Assembly (NCBI RefSeq): GCF_016908325.1
Contig: NZ_JAFBDR010000013.1
Coordinates: forward strand, 1 to 64,000
Direction of reading: 5' to 3'
DNA length: 64,000 bases
Source of the DNA: Aquibacillus albus
GTDB taxonomy: Bacteria; Bacillota; Bacilli; Bacillales; Amphibacillaceae
The translations under genes and the position numbers were made by a program. The notes under the pieces were generated by a model. The model did no database searches. It worked only from the letters and a program-made list of their open reading frames with translations, and was not told the origin of the DNA. Position 1 is the first letter of the stretch. Every line of letters starts with the position of its first letter. Below, piece by piece: positions 18,047 through 25,124 of the stretch.

Positions 18047-18104
18047 TAGAGAGCACTCCTAGAGAGATGTTCAAATAGTTTTAGCTTACAAGGAGGAACT
18101 ACTC

Positions 18105-18299
18105 ATGCCAAAAATGAAAACTCATAGCGGTACTGCAAAACGCTTCAGAAAAACAGGTACAGGAAAAGTGAAACGTTCTCACGCATTTACTAGTCACTTA
18201 TTTGCAAACAAGTCTCCAAAACAAAAGCGTAAATTACGTAAAGGCACACTTGTATCAGCTGGTGACTATAAGCGTATCAAACAAATGTTACCAAAATAA
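18105..18299 (+). CDS. rpmI: 50S ribosomal protein L35
   Basis: Small, very basic ribosomal protein of 64 residues, with the usual MPKMKTHSG start and Lys/Arg-rich body. AGGAGG precedes the ATG. Second gene of the infC-rpmI-rplT operon; the spacing to rplT is unusually long because of the structured insert that follows. Confidence 0.97.
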   Translation: MPKMKTHSGTAKRFRKTGTGKVKRSHAFTSHLFANKSPKQKRKLRKGTLVSAGDYKRIKQMLPK

Positions 18300-18303
18300 A
18301 GAA

Positions 18304-18515
18304 AGGCGTAGAGCACCCGTTTAGCGACGTATGGACTGCGCCCGCGCATCGCGGGTGGTTCGGTGTTGCTGCACATTGCAGCGATCTTAACCGAACATTC
18401 CTTCGCAGGAGATAAAGGAAACACGATAAGCTTTTAGCGAATCGATGTTGACTTATCGTACGGAGGTGAGGGAAGTCTCACTAGTCGCTGGGTGCTCGGA
18501 GCTAGACAAGAATAA
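18304..18515 (+). repeat. Structured GC-rich element between rpmI and rplT
   Basis: About 190-210 bases of GC-rich DNA fill a gap that is normally only a few tens of bases. Ends are inverted: GAGCACCC at 18311-18318 with GGGTGCTC at 18490-18497, and AGCGAC at 18323-18328 with GTCGCT at 18484-18489. Inside are hairpins CCCGCG/CGCGGG (18340-18354), GCTGCA/TGCAGC (18368-18382) enclosed by GGTTCGG/CCGAAC-type arms, and ACGATAAG/CTTATCGT (18423-18459). There is no open reading frame. It looks like a mobile structured repeat of the kind dispersed in Bacillaceae genomes. Confidence 0.7.
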
Positions 18516-18557
18516 ACAATAACGTGAATCGTTGATATATATTAGGAGGGAATTACT

Positions 18558-18914
18558 ATGCCACGTGTTAAAGGTGGAACAGTTACACGCAGACGTCGTA
18601 AACGTATTTTAAAGCTAGCTAAAGGTTATTATGGTTCAAAACATTCACTGTTTAAAACAGCAAAACAACAAGTTTGGAAATCTGGTCAATATGCTTATCG
18701 TGACCGCAGACAGAAAAAACGTGACTTCCGTAAATTATGGATTGCACGTATTAATGCTGCAGCACGTATGAATGACCTTTCTTATAGCCGTTTAATGCAT
18801 GGTCTAAAGCAAGCAGGCATTGAAGTAAACCGTAAAATGCTTTCTGAACTAGCAATTAGCGATGAAAAAGCATTTGCACAATTAGCAGAAAAAGCAAAAG
18901 CTGCACTTAAATAA
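18558..18914 (+). CDS. rplT: 50S ribosomal protein L20
   Basis: Ribosomal protein essential for early 50S assembly and repressor of its own operon; 118 residues with the [19 protein letters not shown] basic N-terminal extension and the compact C-terminal helical domain. AGGAGGG precedes the ATG. Acts on the L20 leader at 17296-17411. Confidence 0.98.
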   Translation: MPRVKGGTVTRRRRKRILKLAKGYYGSKHSLFKTAKQQVWKSGQYAYRDRRQKKRDFRKLWIARINAAARMNDLSYSRLMHGLKQAGIEVNRKMLSELAISDEKAFAQLAEKAKAALK

Positions 18915-18922
18915 TAGAAAAT

Positions 18923-18989
18923 AAAGGTTGATTCATTAATGGCTTATTTCTTACTAAGGAAAAGTTATTAGGTGAATCAACCTTTTTTT
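18923..18989 (+). terminator. Terminator of the infC operon
   Basis: AAAGGTTGATTCA at 18923-18935 pairs with TGAATCAACCTTT starting at 18973 and ends in a T-run; the loop is about 37 bases. Confidence 0.85.
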
Positions 18990-19014
18990 CGTTTGCACGC
19001 AGGAGGAATTAATC

Positions 19015-19284
19015 TTGAATACGTTTATGCTTGGACTTATCGGCTATCTTCTAATCATTAACTTATTGTCATATAGTTTAATGGGGATTGATAAAAGAAG
19101 AGCAAGGAGAAAAGCCTGGAGAATACCGGAAAAAAGACTTTGGTTCATTTCAATAATTGGTGGAGCGTTTGGGAGTATGGTTGCAATGAATGCCTATAAA
19201 CATAAAACCATGCATAGGACTTTTAAATATGGTCTGCCAATCCTTTGCGTTATACAAATTTGTTTTCTCTTGTACCTTTTTTAA
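19015..19284 (+). CDS. ysdA: DUF1294 membrane protein (YsdA-like)
   Basis: Small membrane protein of 89 residues with an N-terminal helix (about 4-22), the conserved basic DKRRARRKAWRIPE loop, a second helix containing IIGGAFGSMVAMNAY and a third at the C-terminus. These are marks of the DUF1294 family; function unknown. The TTG start follows AGGAGG by 7 bases. B. subtilis ysdA occupies the same place after rplT. Confidence 0.88.
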   Translation: MNTFMLGLIGYLLIINLLSYSLMGIDKRRARRKAWRIPEKRLWFISIIGGAFGSMVAMNAYKHKTMHRTFKYGLPILCVIQICFLLYLF

Positions 19285-19395
19285 GAATGCAACTATAGGA
19301 TACAATACGCTTTTATAGCCGTCTATATTCTTTTTGTCATAATAGCTCGTCTTATGTCATATATATAATTTGACACATCTATGAGGAGGCTATCT

Positions 19396-19983
19396 ATGGA
19401 ATACTTGGGTACGTATGTAATGGCCATCTTAGAAACAGGAGGTTTATTCGCTCCATTGTTATTCATTGGATTTCACTTACTTCGGCCATTATTTTTTCTT
19501 CCTGTCGTATTTATTTGTATATCCGGTGGGGTGTTGTTTGGAGCGGTAGCTGGTACTCTATATTCCATTGTTGGTATTACTCTTTCTAGTCTAATTTTTT
19601 ATCGGATGGTGCAGTGGATGCCTAAAACACTTGATAAACTAGTCCGAATGAAAAAAAAGCTGATGGGAAAGCATTCAAGTTTGACGATATCACAGGTAGC
19701 ATTATTACGTTTAGTTCCTTTTATTCACTTTCATTTATTGTCATTATGTATTTTAGAGGTCTCAGATAATTTTAAAGGATATATGAAGTCTTCTTTTTTT
19801 TCAAACATACCCTTAGCAGTCGTTTATACTTCGGTTGGAAGATGGATTTCTAGCTTGTCACCGGTAATGATTGCAAGCATTCTCATTGGTATATTACCAA
19901 TCTTGTATTTGTTAAGAAGAAAAGAGATCATTATCAAATGGGAAGATTTCTTCAATGTTCGAACACAAAAAACTGGTGCCTAA
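19396..19983 (+). CDS. ytxB: TVP38/TMEM64-type (VTT domain) membrane protein
   Basis: Polytopic membrane protein of 195 residues with about five hydrophobic segments. The pattern of a re-entrant region followed by FLPVVFICISGGVLFGAVAG and a later LLRLVPFIHFHLLSL fits the VTT (SNARE-associated) family related to DedA; such proteins are implicated in lipid scrambling or transport (family knowledge). The ATG at 19396 is used: GAGGAGG lies 6 bases before it and overlaps the in-frame ATG at 19381. The symbol is by resemblance to B. subtilis YtxB and is less certain than the family. Confidence 0.75.
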   Translation: MEYLGTYVMAILETGGLFAPLLFIGFHLLRPLFFLPVVFICISGGVLFGAVAGTLYSIVGITLSSLIFYRMVQWMPKTLDKLVRMKKKLMGKHSSLTISQVALLRLVPFIHFHLLSLCILEVSDNFKGYMKSSFFSNIPLAVVYTSVGRWISSLSPVMIASILIGILPILYLLRRKEIIIKWEDFFNVRTQKTGA

Positions 19984-20003
19984 CTATTAGGCGCCAGTTT
20001 TTT
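19967..20003. terminator. Bidirectional terminator
   Basis: AAAAAACTGGTGCCTA and TAGGCGCCAGTTTTTT form a 16-bp stem with one G-U pair. A-run on one side and T-run on the other let it serve both the plus-strand gene ending at 19983 and the minus-strand gene ending at 20002. Confidence 0.85.
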
Positions 20004-20391
20004 AATGGTGATTTAAGAGAAGCTTATCTAAAGGATACTTCCATTCCACTTCCGCATATGGATAATGAATCAGTATTTCTTTTTCCAAAAAATATAGGTC
20101 ATTTCTTTCAAGCCCCTTTAATTCACCAGGATTATGAGCTTGGACGATAATATTGACAACATCAAACGACCGTTCTGTTGTTCCTAAATATTTTTCACCC
20201 TCAAATAATATACCTTTATAGGTCAGCAAGAAATTTCTTTTAATATTATCAGGATCATCTAAAAAGAAAAAATCTTTTTTGTCTTTTGCTACTTCTAACT
20301 TTCTTTTCGGATTCATGATATATTTATATCCGGTATATAATAGAAGAATTATTGCTATAAATATAAGAAATCGGAATAAAAGGATAATCAT
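20002..20391 (-). CDS. ysdB: YsdB family membrane-anchored protein
   Basis: Protein of 129 residues with one N-terminal membrane helix and a cytoplasmic domain containing KKDFFFLDDPDNIKRNFLL and GEKYLGTTERSFDVV, characteristic of B. subtilis YsdB. In B. subtilis it belongs to the sigma-W envelope-stress regulon; no sigma-W promoter could be confirmed here. Function unknown. On the minus strand GGGAG is 9 bases from the ATG at 20391 and only about 3 from an in-frame ATG at 20397, so the former is preferred. Confidence 0.85.
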   Translation of the reverse strand: MIILLFRFLIFIAIILLLYTGYKYIMNPKRKLEVAKDKKDFFFLDDPDNIKRNFLLTYKGILFEGEKYLGTTERSFDVVNIIVQAHNPGELKGLERNDLYFLEKEILIHYPYAEVEWKYPLDKLLLNHH

Positions 20392-20471
20392 GCTCATCGT
20401 CTCCCTGTTATAGCTTCACACTTGTATACGAATGATAAATTCTTTTGGTTTCACTAAAAATCAAATTGGCA

Positions 20472-20480
20472 TGTTATAAT
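20472..20480 (+). promoter_or_regulatory. Extended -10 promoter of the dUTPase gene
   Basis: TGtTATAAT at 20472-20480, 29 bases before the start codon, with no good -35. Confidence 0.5.
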
Positions 20481-20508
20481 CGAAAAAAATAAAAAAGGAG
20501 AGTAATGA

Positions 20509-20994
20509 ATGAATTGGGAAAAATTATTTAGAATGCAAAAGCAATTAGATAGCTACATACAAACGACCCACCAGTTAGAATCAGTAAATTTATTTGATAA
20601 GAAAGTACTAGCTTTATTAGTCGAAGTCGGTGAATTAGCAAATGAAACACGTTGTTTTAAGTTTTGGAGCAATAAGGCTCCTAGTGAGCAATCCGTAATA
20701 TTAGAAGAATATGTAGATGGACTTCACTTTATTTTATCTTTAGGATTAGAAAAAGAATATAGTTATAACAAAGAGTATATAAGTCAATCCGAATTATCGG
20801 TTACAGACGTGTTTAATACTGTGTTTGAGCAAATCATAGCATTTAAGCAAGATCCAAGTAAAGAAAAATTCACACAATTGTTCCAACAATATATTTCTTT
20901 GGGAAGTGTATTAGGGTTTAGCGAGGAGGATATTCAAACAGCTTATTTTGACAAAAATAAGATAAACCATGAAAGACAAAATCAAGGATATTAA
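20509..20994 (+). CDS. Dimeric all-alpha dUTP diphosphatase
   Basis: Hydrolyses dUTP to dUMP, limiting uracil in DNA; 161 residues. The fold is the dimeric all-alpha NTP pyrophosphatase type (dUTPase_2), shown by the metal-binding helices LLVEVGELANETRCFKFWS (about 46-64) and EEYVDGLHF (about 76-84). It is unrelated to the trimeric beta-barrel enzymes. AAAAGGAG precedes the ATG. The gene stands alone between ysdB and ysdC. Confidence 0.9.
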   Translation: MNWEKLFRMQKQLDSYIQTTHQLESVNLFDKKVLALLVEVGELANETRCFKFWSNKAPSEQSVILEEYVDGLHFILSLGLEKEYSYNKEYISQSELSVTDVFNTVFEQIIAFKQDPSKEKFTQLFQQYISLGSVLGFSEEDIQTAYFDKNKINHERQNQGY

Positions 20995-21003
20995 TGATAT
21001 ATT

Positions 21004-21032
21004 TTGTTAATACATAGAAAAAAGGCTATAAT
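21004..21032 (+). promoter_or_regulatory. Sigma-A promoter of ysdC
   Basis: TTGTTA at 21004-21009 and TATAAT at 21027-21032, spacing 17. Confidence 0.7.
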
Positions 21033-21103
21033 TTGTAAAGATGGAATTTTTGATTATAGGTAATTGATTCCAAATTCACTGTCAAAGGAGGATTTTTATC
21101 CAT

Positions 21104-22189
21104 ATGGCTAATACAGATGAAACACTAAGTATGTTAAAAGAGTTAACAGATGCTCGTGCAATTCCTGGAAATGAGAAAGAAGCAAGAGAGGTAATGAGCA
21201 AATACATCTCTCCATTTGCTGATGAAGTCTACACGGATAATTTAGGTAGTTTAATTGCAAAAAAAGTGGGACAAGAAAATGGACCTAAGATTATGGTTGC
21301 AGGACACCTTGATGAAGTAGGATTTATGGTAACACGTATTGATGACAAAGGATTTGTTTACTTCCAAACTGTTGGAGGCTGGTGGAGTCAAGTAATGTTA
21401 GCGCAGCGCGTGACCTTGTTAACAAAAAAAGGAGATGTAACAGGGGTTATTGGGTCTAAGCCTCCACATATCCTACCTCCTGAAGCTAGAAAGAAGCCTG
21501 TTGAAATTAAGGACATGTTTATTGATATCGGTGCTTCTAGTAGAGAAGAAGCAGAAGAATTTGGTGTGCGCCCTGGTGACTCCATTGTTCCTTATTTTGA
21601 ATTTACACAAATGAAAAATGAGAAGTTATTGTTAGCAAAAGCTTGGGATAATCGAATTGGGTGTGCGATAGCTATTGAGGTTTTGAAACAATTAAAAAAT
21701 GAAAAACATCCAAACATTGTTTACGGTGTTGGAACGGTTCAAGAAGAGGTTGGCTTGCGCGGAGCAAAAACATCAACCAATAGTATTCAACCTGATATAG
21801 GCTTTGGTGTGGACGTTGGTATTGCTGGTGATACACCTGGAATTTCTGAGAAAGAAGCTGATAGTAAAATAGGGGAAGGGCCTCAAATTATCTTATACGA
21901 TGCTTCCATGATCTCACATAAAGGACTACGTGATTATGTTATCGATACTGCTGATGAAAAGAACATTCCATATCAGTACGCATCAATGGCTGGTGGAGGT
22001 ACAGATTCTGGTTCTATCCATCTAACAGCTAATGGTGTTCCTGCGCTATCGATTACGATTGCAACGCGTTACATTCATACACATGCTGCCATTTTACATC
22101 GAGAGGATTTTGAAAATGCTGTGCGATTAATTGTTGAAGTAATAAAAGGTCTTGATGTGGATAAGGTGAATGAAATTACCTTCCGTTAA
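21104..22189 (+). CDS. ysdC: M42 family metallopeptidase (YsdC-like)
   Basis: Cytoplasmic co-catalytic metallo-aminopeptidase or deblocking peptidase of the tetrahedral-aminopeptidase family, 361 residues. Metal and catalytic motifs are visible in order: [10 protein letters not shown] (about 66-75), AWDNR (about 179), [10 protein letters not shown] (about 209-218), DVG (about 233) and the late IHTHAA histidine near 325. Length and position match B. subtilis YsdC. AAAGGAGG precedes the ATG and it has its own promoter and terminator. Confidence 0.92.
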   Translation: MANTDETLSMLKELTDARAIPGNEKEAREVMSKYISPFADEVYTDNLGSLIAKKVGQENGPKIMVAGHLDEVGFMVTRIDDKGFVYFQTVGGWWSQVMLAQRVTLLTKKGDVTGVIGSKPPHILPPEARKKPVEIKDMFIDIGASSREEAEEFGVRPGDSIVPYFEFTQMKNEKLLLAKAWDNRIGCAIAIEVLKQLKNEKHPNIVYGVGTVQEEVGLRGAKTSTNSIQPDIGFGVDVGIAGDTPGISEKEADSKIGEGPQIILYDASMISHKGLRDYVIDTADEKNIPYQYASMAGGGTDSGSIHLTANGVPALSITIATRYIHTHAAILHREDFENAVRLIVEVIKGLDVDKVNEITFR

Positions 22190-22195
22190 GAGAAA

Positions 22196-22226
22196 GCGAG
22201 CTTGGATTTAATTCAAGCTCGTTTTT
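22196..22226 (+). terminator. Terminator of ysdC
   Basis: GAGCTTG and CAAGCTC form the stem around a 9-base loop and are followed by seven T residues. Confidence 0.85.
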
Positions 22227-22245
22227 TTGCACGTTAAGTATAAAA

Positions 22246-22275
22246 TAAGCTTGGAAATCCAAGCTTATTTTATAA
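22246..22275 (-). terminator. Probable terminator of sspI
   Basis: AATAAGCTTGG and CCAAGCTTATT form an 11-bp perfect stem with a 4-base loop. On the minus strand it is followed by a T-rich stretch downstream of sspI. Confidence 0.6.
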
Positions 22276-22330
22276 ATTTTTATTCTGTTTGCCAGTTAAC
22301 TGTTCAATCCTGTAGTAAGTTTTATTCAAC

Positions 22331-22546
22331 TTATTGAGCTTGTTTTACACCTTGTTCTAATGTTTCTAGTAATTCTTGTTTTTCATTTTCATCAGAGTTT
22401 TTCCAGAGTAACTCAAAGAAAACACCTAAGCCTGGAAGCATTTTCTCTTCACCGTTTTGAATGGCATCGACGATTGTAGCCTCTAATTGTTCTGCATTAT
22501 TGTCAGAAACATTAGACATAATTGCTTTTCTTAAATTTAAGTCCAT
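22331..22546 (-). CDS. sspI: Small acid-soluble spore protein SspI
   Basis: Minor spore protein of 71 residues made in the forespore. It begins [16 protein letters not shown] and holds the [13 protein letters not shown] block shared with B. subtilis SspI (71 residues). The ATG at 22546 is preferred over the in-frame GTG at 22555 because GAGAGGTG overlaps the latter. Sigma-G control is expected from the family; I could not find a clean sigma-G promoter upstream. Confidence 0.93.
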   Translation of the reverse strand: MDLNLRKAIMSNVSDNNAEQLEATIVDAIQNGEEKMLPGLGVFFELLWKNSDENEKQELLETLEQGVKQAQ

Positions 22547-22741
22547 TGTTTTCACCTCTCGTGTGCAATTTGTTAAGTATTCATCTGAAACAACCGAATT
22601 TCCAGATGTGTTAAGGTTAGTTTGACCGTAAAGGTTTTTTTTATGTATGATAGATAAGGATTTAGCCTTTATGTATCTACGGATGATATTTATGAAGTTT
22701 ACAAAGGAAGAGGAAAATAACTAAAATTCACAATATAAGTT

Positions 22742-22826
22742 TAATGCGCCAGAGTGAGAGCTTCGAATATCGCTGCGGAAAGCGACTGCCCGTAGCGGAA
22801 ATCAACATTGCAGTTATGTCGCATTA
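22742..22826. repeat. Small palindromic repeat between sspI and ysgA
   Basis: Outer arms TAATGCG (22742-22748) and CGCATTA (22820-22826) enclose a hairpin CGCTGCGG/CCGTAGCG (22771-22778 with 22790-22797) and the block GCGGAAATCAAC. The sequence is more GC-rich than its flanks and non-coding. It resembles a repeat commonly dispersed in Bacillaceae chromosomes. The rest of 22547-22929 shows no gene. Confidence 0.6.
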
Positions 22827-22929
22827 TAGGTCTATTGTGTAGTAAAACAAATAAAGAATACGAAAAGAGCCTTTTTAGAAAAATAGTTCATAATAGAAAA
22901 TAATCTGCTACGCTAAAAGGATGATTGAT

Positions 22930-23679
22930 TTGATAACATCAGCACAAAACAACAAAGTGAAGCAATGGAATAAATTAAAAAAGAAAAAAGATAGACAACA
23001 GCTTCAACAATTTCTAATTGAAGGCTTTCACTTAGTTCAAGAGGCCGTAAAAAGTGAATGGAACCTAAAAGAAGTGATTGTTGAAGACGGAGTAGAGGTA
23101 CCAGATTGGCTTCCGAACTGCCCATTGACAACTGTGTCTAGTCATGTATTCAAAGCGATTTCAGATACACAAACCCCTCAAGGAATTGCTGGTGTTGTCG
23201 AAATCAAACAACAAGCACTACAAAGCTATAACAAGTTATTATTAGTAGATGCTGTTCAAGATCCAGGTAATTTAGGGACAATTATTCGTACAGCAGATGC
23301 AGCTGATTTTGATGGCGTTGTTCTTGGTGAAGGAACAGTTGATATGTATAATGAAAAGGTTATTCGGGCAACTCAAGGCTCTTTATTCCATTTACCTATT
23401 CTTCAAGAAAATTTAAGCGAAACGATTCACTTCTTAAAGCAAAAAGACGTTTCGGTTTGGGCTTCAACATTAGAAGGAGCAGAGGATTATCATACGTTGA
23501 CAGTTCCTGATCGAGTTGCCTTAGTTGTAGGAAATGAAGGAGCCGGAATTCAGCCCGATGTTTTAGAAGTTTCTGACCATAAAGTTACAATCCCTATTTT
23601 CGGAAAAGCAGAATCATTAAATGTTAGTATTGCAACGGGAATTTTGATATACCATCTTGCAATTACGCCGAATCAATGA
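22930..23679 (+). CDS. ysgA: TrmH/SpoU family RNA methyltransferase (YsgA-like)
   Basis: S-adenosylmethionine-dependent 2'-O-ribose methyltransferase for rRNA or tRNA, 249 residues. The N-terminal substrate-binding domain contains FLIEGFHLVQEA; the SPOUT knot motifs are VQDPGNLGTIIRTADA (about 113-128), VGNEGAGI (about 200-207) and IPIFGKAESLNVSIATGI (about 219-236). The TTG at 22930 is 9 bases from AAGG, while the ATG at 22921 directly abuts it. The exact RNA target is unknown. Confidence 0.9.
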   Translation: MITSAQNNKVKQWNKLKKKKDRQQLQQFLIEGFHLVQEAVKSEWNLKEVIVEDGVEVPDWLPNCPLTTVSSHVFKAISDTQTPQGIAGVVEIKQQALQSYNKLLLVDAVQDPGNLGTIIRTADAADFDGVVLGEGTVDMYNEKVIRATQGSLFHLPILQENLSETIHFLKQKDVSVWASTLEGAEDYHTLTVPDRVALVVGNEGAGIQPDVLEVSDHKVTIPIFGKAESLNVSIATGILIYHLAITPNQ

Positions 23680-23731
23680 AGAACAATATTATGTTTTAGC
23701 CGCCTAATTACGTGAAATTTGACGATTTTGG

Positions 23732-23760
23732 TTGCATCTTTTCCTCTATTTTTCTATAAT
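23732..23760 (+). promoter_or_regulatory. Sigma-A promoter of pheST
   Basis: TTGCAT at 23732-23737 and TATAAT at 23755-23760, spacing 17. Confidence 0.85.
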
Positions 23761-23782
23761 AAAAAAATAATGTGTATATATA

Positions 23783-24038
23783 GGCGAAGAAGGAGCCAGT
23801 AAATAATTACAAATATCGATACTAGGGAAGAAATGTCATGGACTGAAAGCATTTCTATCGAGGTAATTATTGAAGTTTCACTCTGGAGCTGTTGTCAGGA
23901 CCTTGCTACCTGCAAGTAAAGACAATCCGGAATATTTTCCGTTATCAAAATCCAAGTGGGCATGTGTTTTTACATTGTCAACAAGGGTGGTACCGCGATA
24001 TAACAAGTCTCGTCCCTTTTTTGGGGCGGGGCTTTTTT
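23783..24038 (+). promoter_or_regulatory. T-box riboswitch (phenylalanine) of pheST
   Basis: T-box AGGGTGGTACCGCG at 23984-23997. The specifier is TTC (Phe) at 23877-23879 within GAAGTTTCACTC. Terminator stem around GTCTCGTCCC/GGGGCGGGGC with a T-run at 24007-24037. Confidence 0.93.
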
Positions 24039-24068
24039 AATTGTTCAAAAATAAGGAGGTTTTATCGT

Positions 24069-25103
24069 ATGAAAGAACGTTTACAAGCGCTACAAGCGGA
24101 AGCATTAACAAAGGTTGAAGAAGCGGCAACACTTTCCGATTTACAAGATATTCGAGTTGCTTATCTAGGAAAAAAAGGACCAATCACGGAAGTGCTGCGT
24201 GGTATGGGGAAATTATCTAAAGAAGAACGGCCAGTTATTGGTGAATTAGCAAATAAAGTCCGAGAAACTATTGCTAATGAATTGGATGCAAAAAAGGAAA
24301 AGTTAGAGGCAGCCGGGTTAGAAAAAAGGTTGGAGAAAGAAACATTAGATGTGACGTTACCTGGAAGACCAGTACAGGTCGGTGGGCCTCACTTGTTAAC
24401 TAGTATTGTAGAAGAAATTGAGGATTTATTTATTGGGATGGGCTTTGAGATAAAAGAAGGTCCAGAGGTTGAGACAGACTACTACAATTTCGAAGCGTTA
24501 AACCTGCCAAAGGGACATCCTGCTCGTGATATGCAAGATTCGTTTTATATTACAGAAGAGCTGTTAATGCGTACGCATACGTCCCCGGTTCAGGCTCGAA
24601 CAATGGGCGAGTATAAAGGGAATAAACCAGTTAAAATGATCTGTCCTGGGAAAGTGTATCGTCGTGATACGGATGATGCTACCCACTCTCACCAATTTAC
24701 ACAGGTAGAAGGATTATATGTCGATAAAAACGTTCGAATGAGTGATTTGAAAGGTGTTTTAAATCGATTTGCCAAGCAATTATTTGGGGAAGACAGAGAA
24801 ATCCGATTACGTCCAAGCTTTTTCCCATTTACTGAGCCATCTGTTGAAATGGATATATCCTGTAAGGTTTGTAATGGAGAAGGTTGTTCGGTTTGTAAAG
24901 GAACTGGCTGGATTGAAATCTTAGGTGGTGGAATGGTCCATCCACGTGTATTAGAGATGGCCGGATATGATCCGAAAGTATACAACGGCTTTGCATTTGG
25001 TATGGGGCCGGAGCGTATCGCTATGTTGAAATATGGAGTCGATGACATTCGACACTTCTATACAAATGATGTTCGTTTTTTACAGCAATATCATAAAGCC
25101 TAA
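24069..25103 (+). CDS. pheS: Phenylalanyl-tRNA synthetase alpha subunit
   Basis: Catalytic subunit of the heterotetrameric class II PheRS, 344 residues as in B. subtilis. N-terminal coiled coil (about 1-85), then the class II core with motif 2 [10 protein letters not shown]...KVYRRD, and [14 protein letters not shown] near the C-terminus as motif 3. A four-cysteine insertion [17 protein letters not shown] near 265 is typical of Bacillaceae PheS. The ATG at 24069 follows AAGGAGG; sequence in frame upstream is T-box leader. Confidence 0.98.
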   Translation: MKERLQALQAEALTKVEEAATLSDLQDIRVAYLGKKGPITEVLRGMGKLSKEERPVIGELANKVRETIANELDAKKEKLEAAGLEKRLEKETLDVTLPGRPVQVGGPHLLTSIVEEIEDLFIGMGFEIKEGPEVETDYYNFEALNLPKGHPARDMQDSFYITEELLMRTHTSPVQARTMGEYKGNKPVKMICPGKVYRRDTDDATHSHQFTQVEGLYVDKNVRMSDLKGVLNRFAKQLFGEDREIRLRPSFFPFTEPSVEMDISCKVCNGEGCSVCKGTGWIEILGGGMVHPRVLEMAGYDPKVYNGFAFGMGPERIAMLKYGVDDIRHFYTNDVRFLQQYHKA

Positions 25104-25124
25104 GCAAAGTGAAGGAGGATAATC

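Noticed and set aside
22556-22640. Sigma-G promoter of sspI
   Set aside because: A minus-strand TGAATA is present at 22578-22583, but the -10 would fall on the ribosome site and no CATACTA is there.
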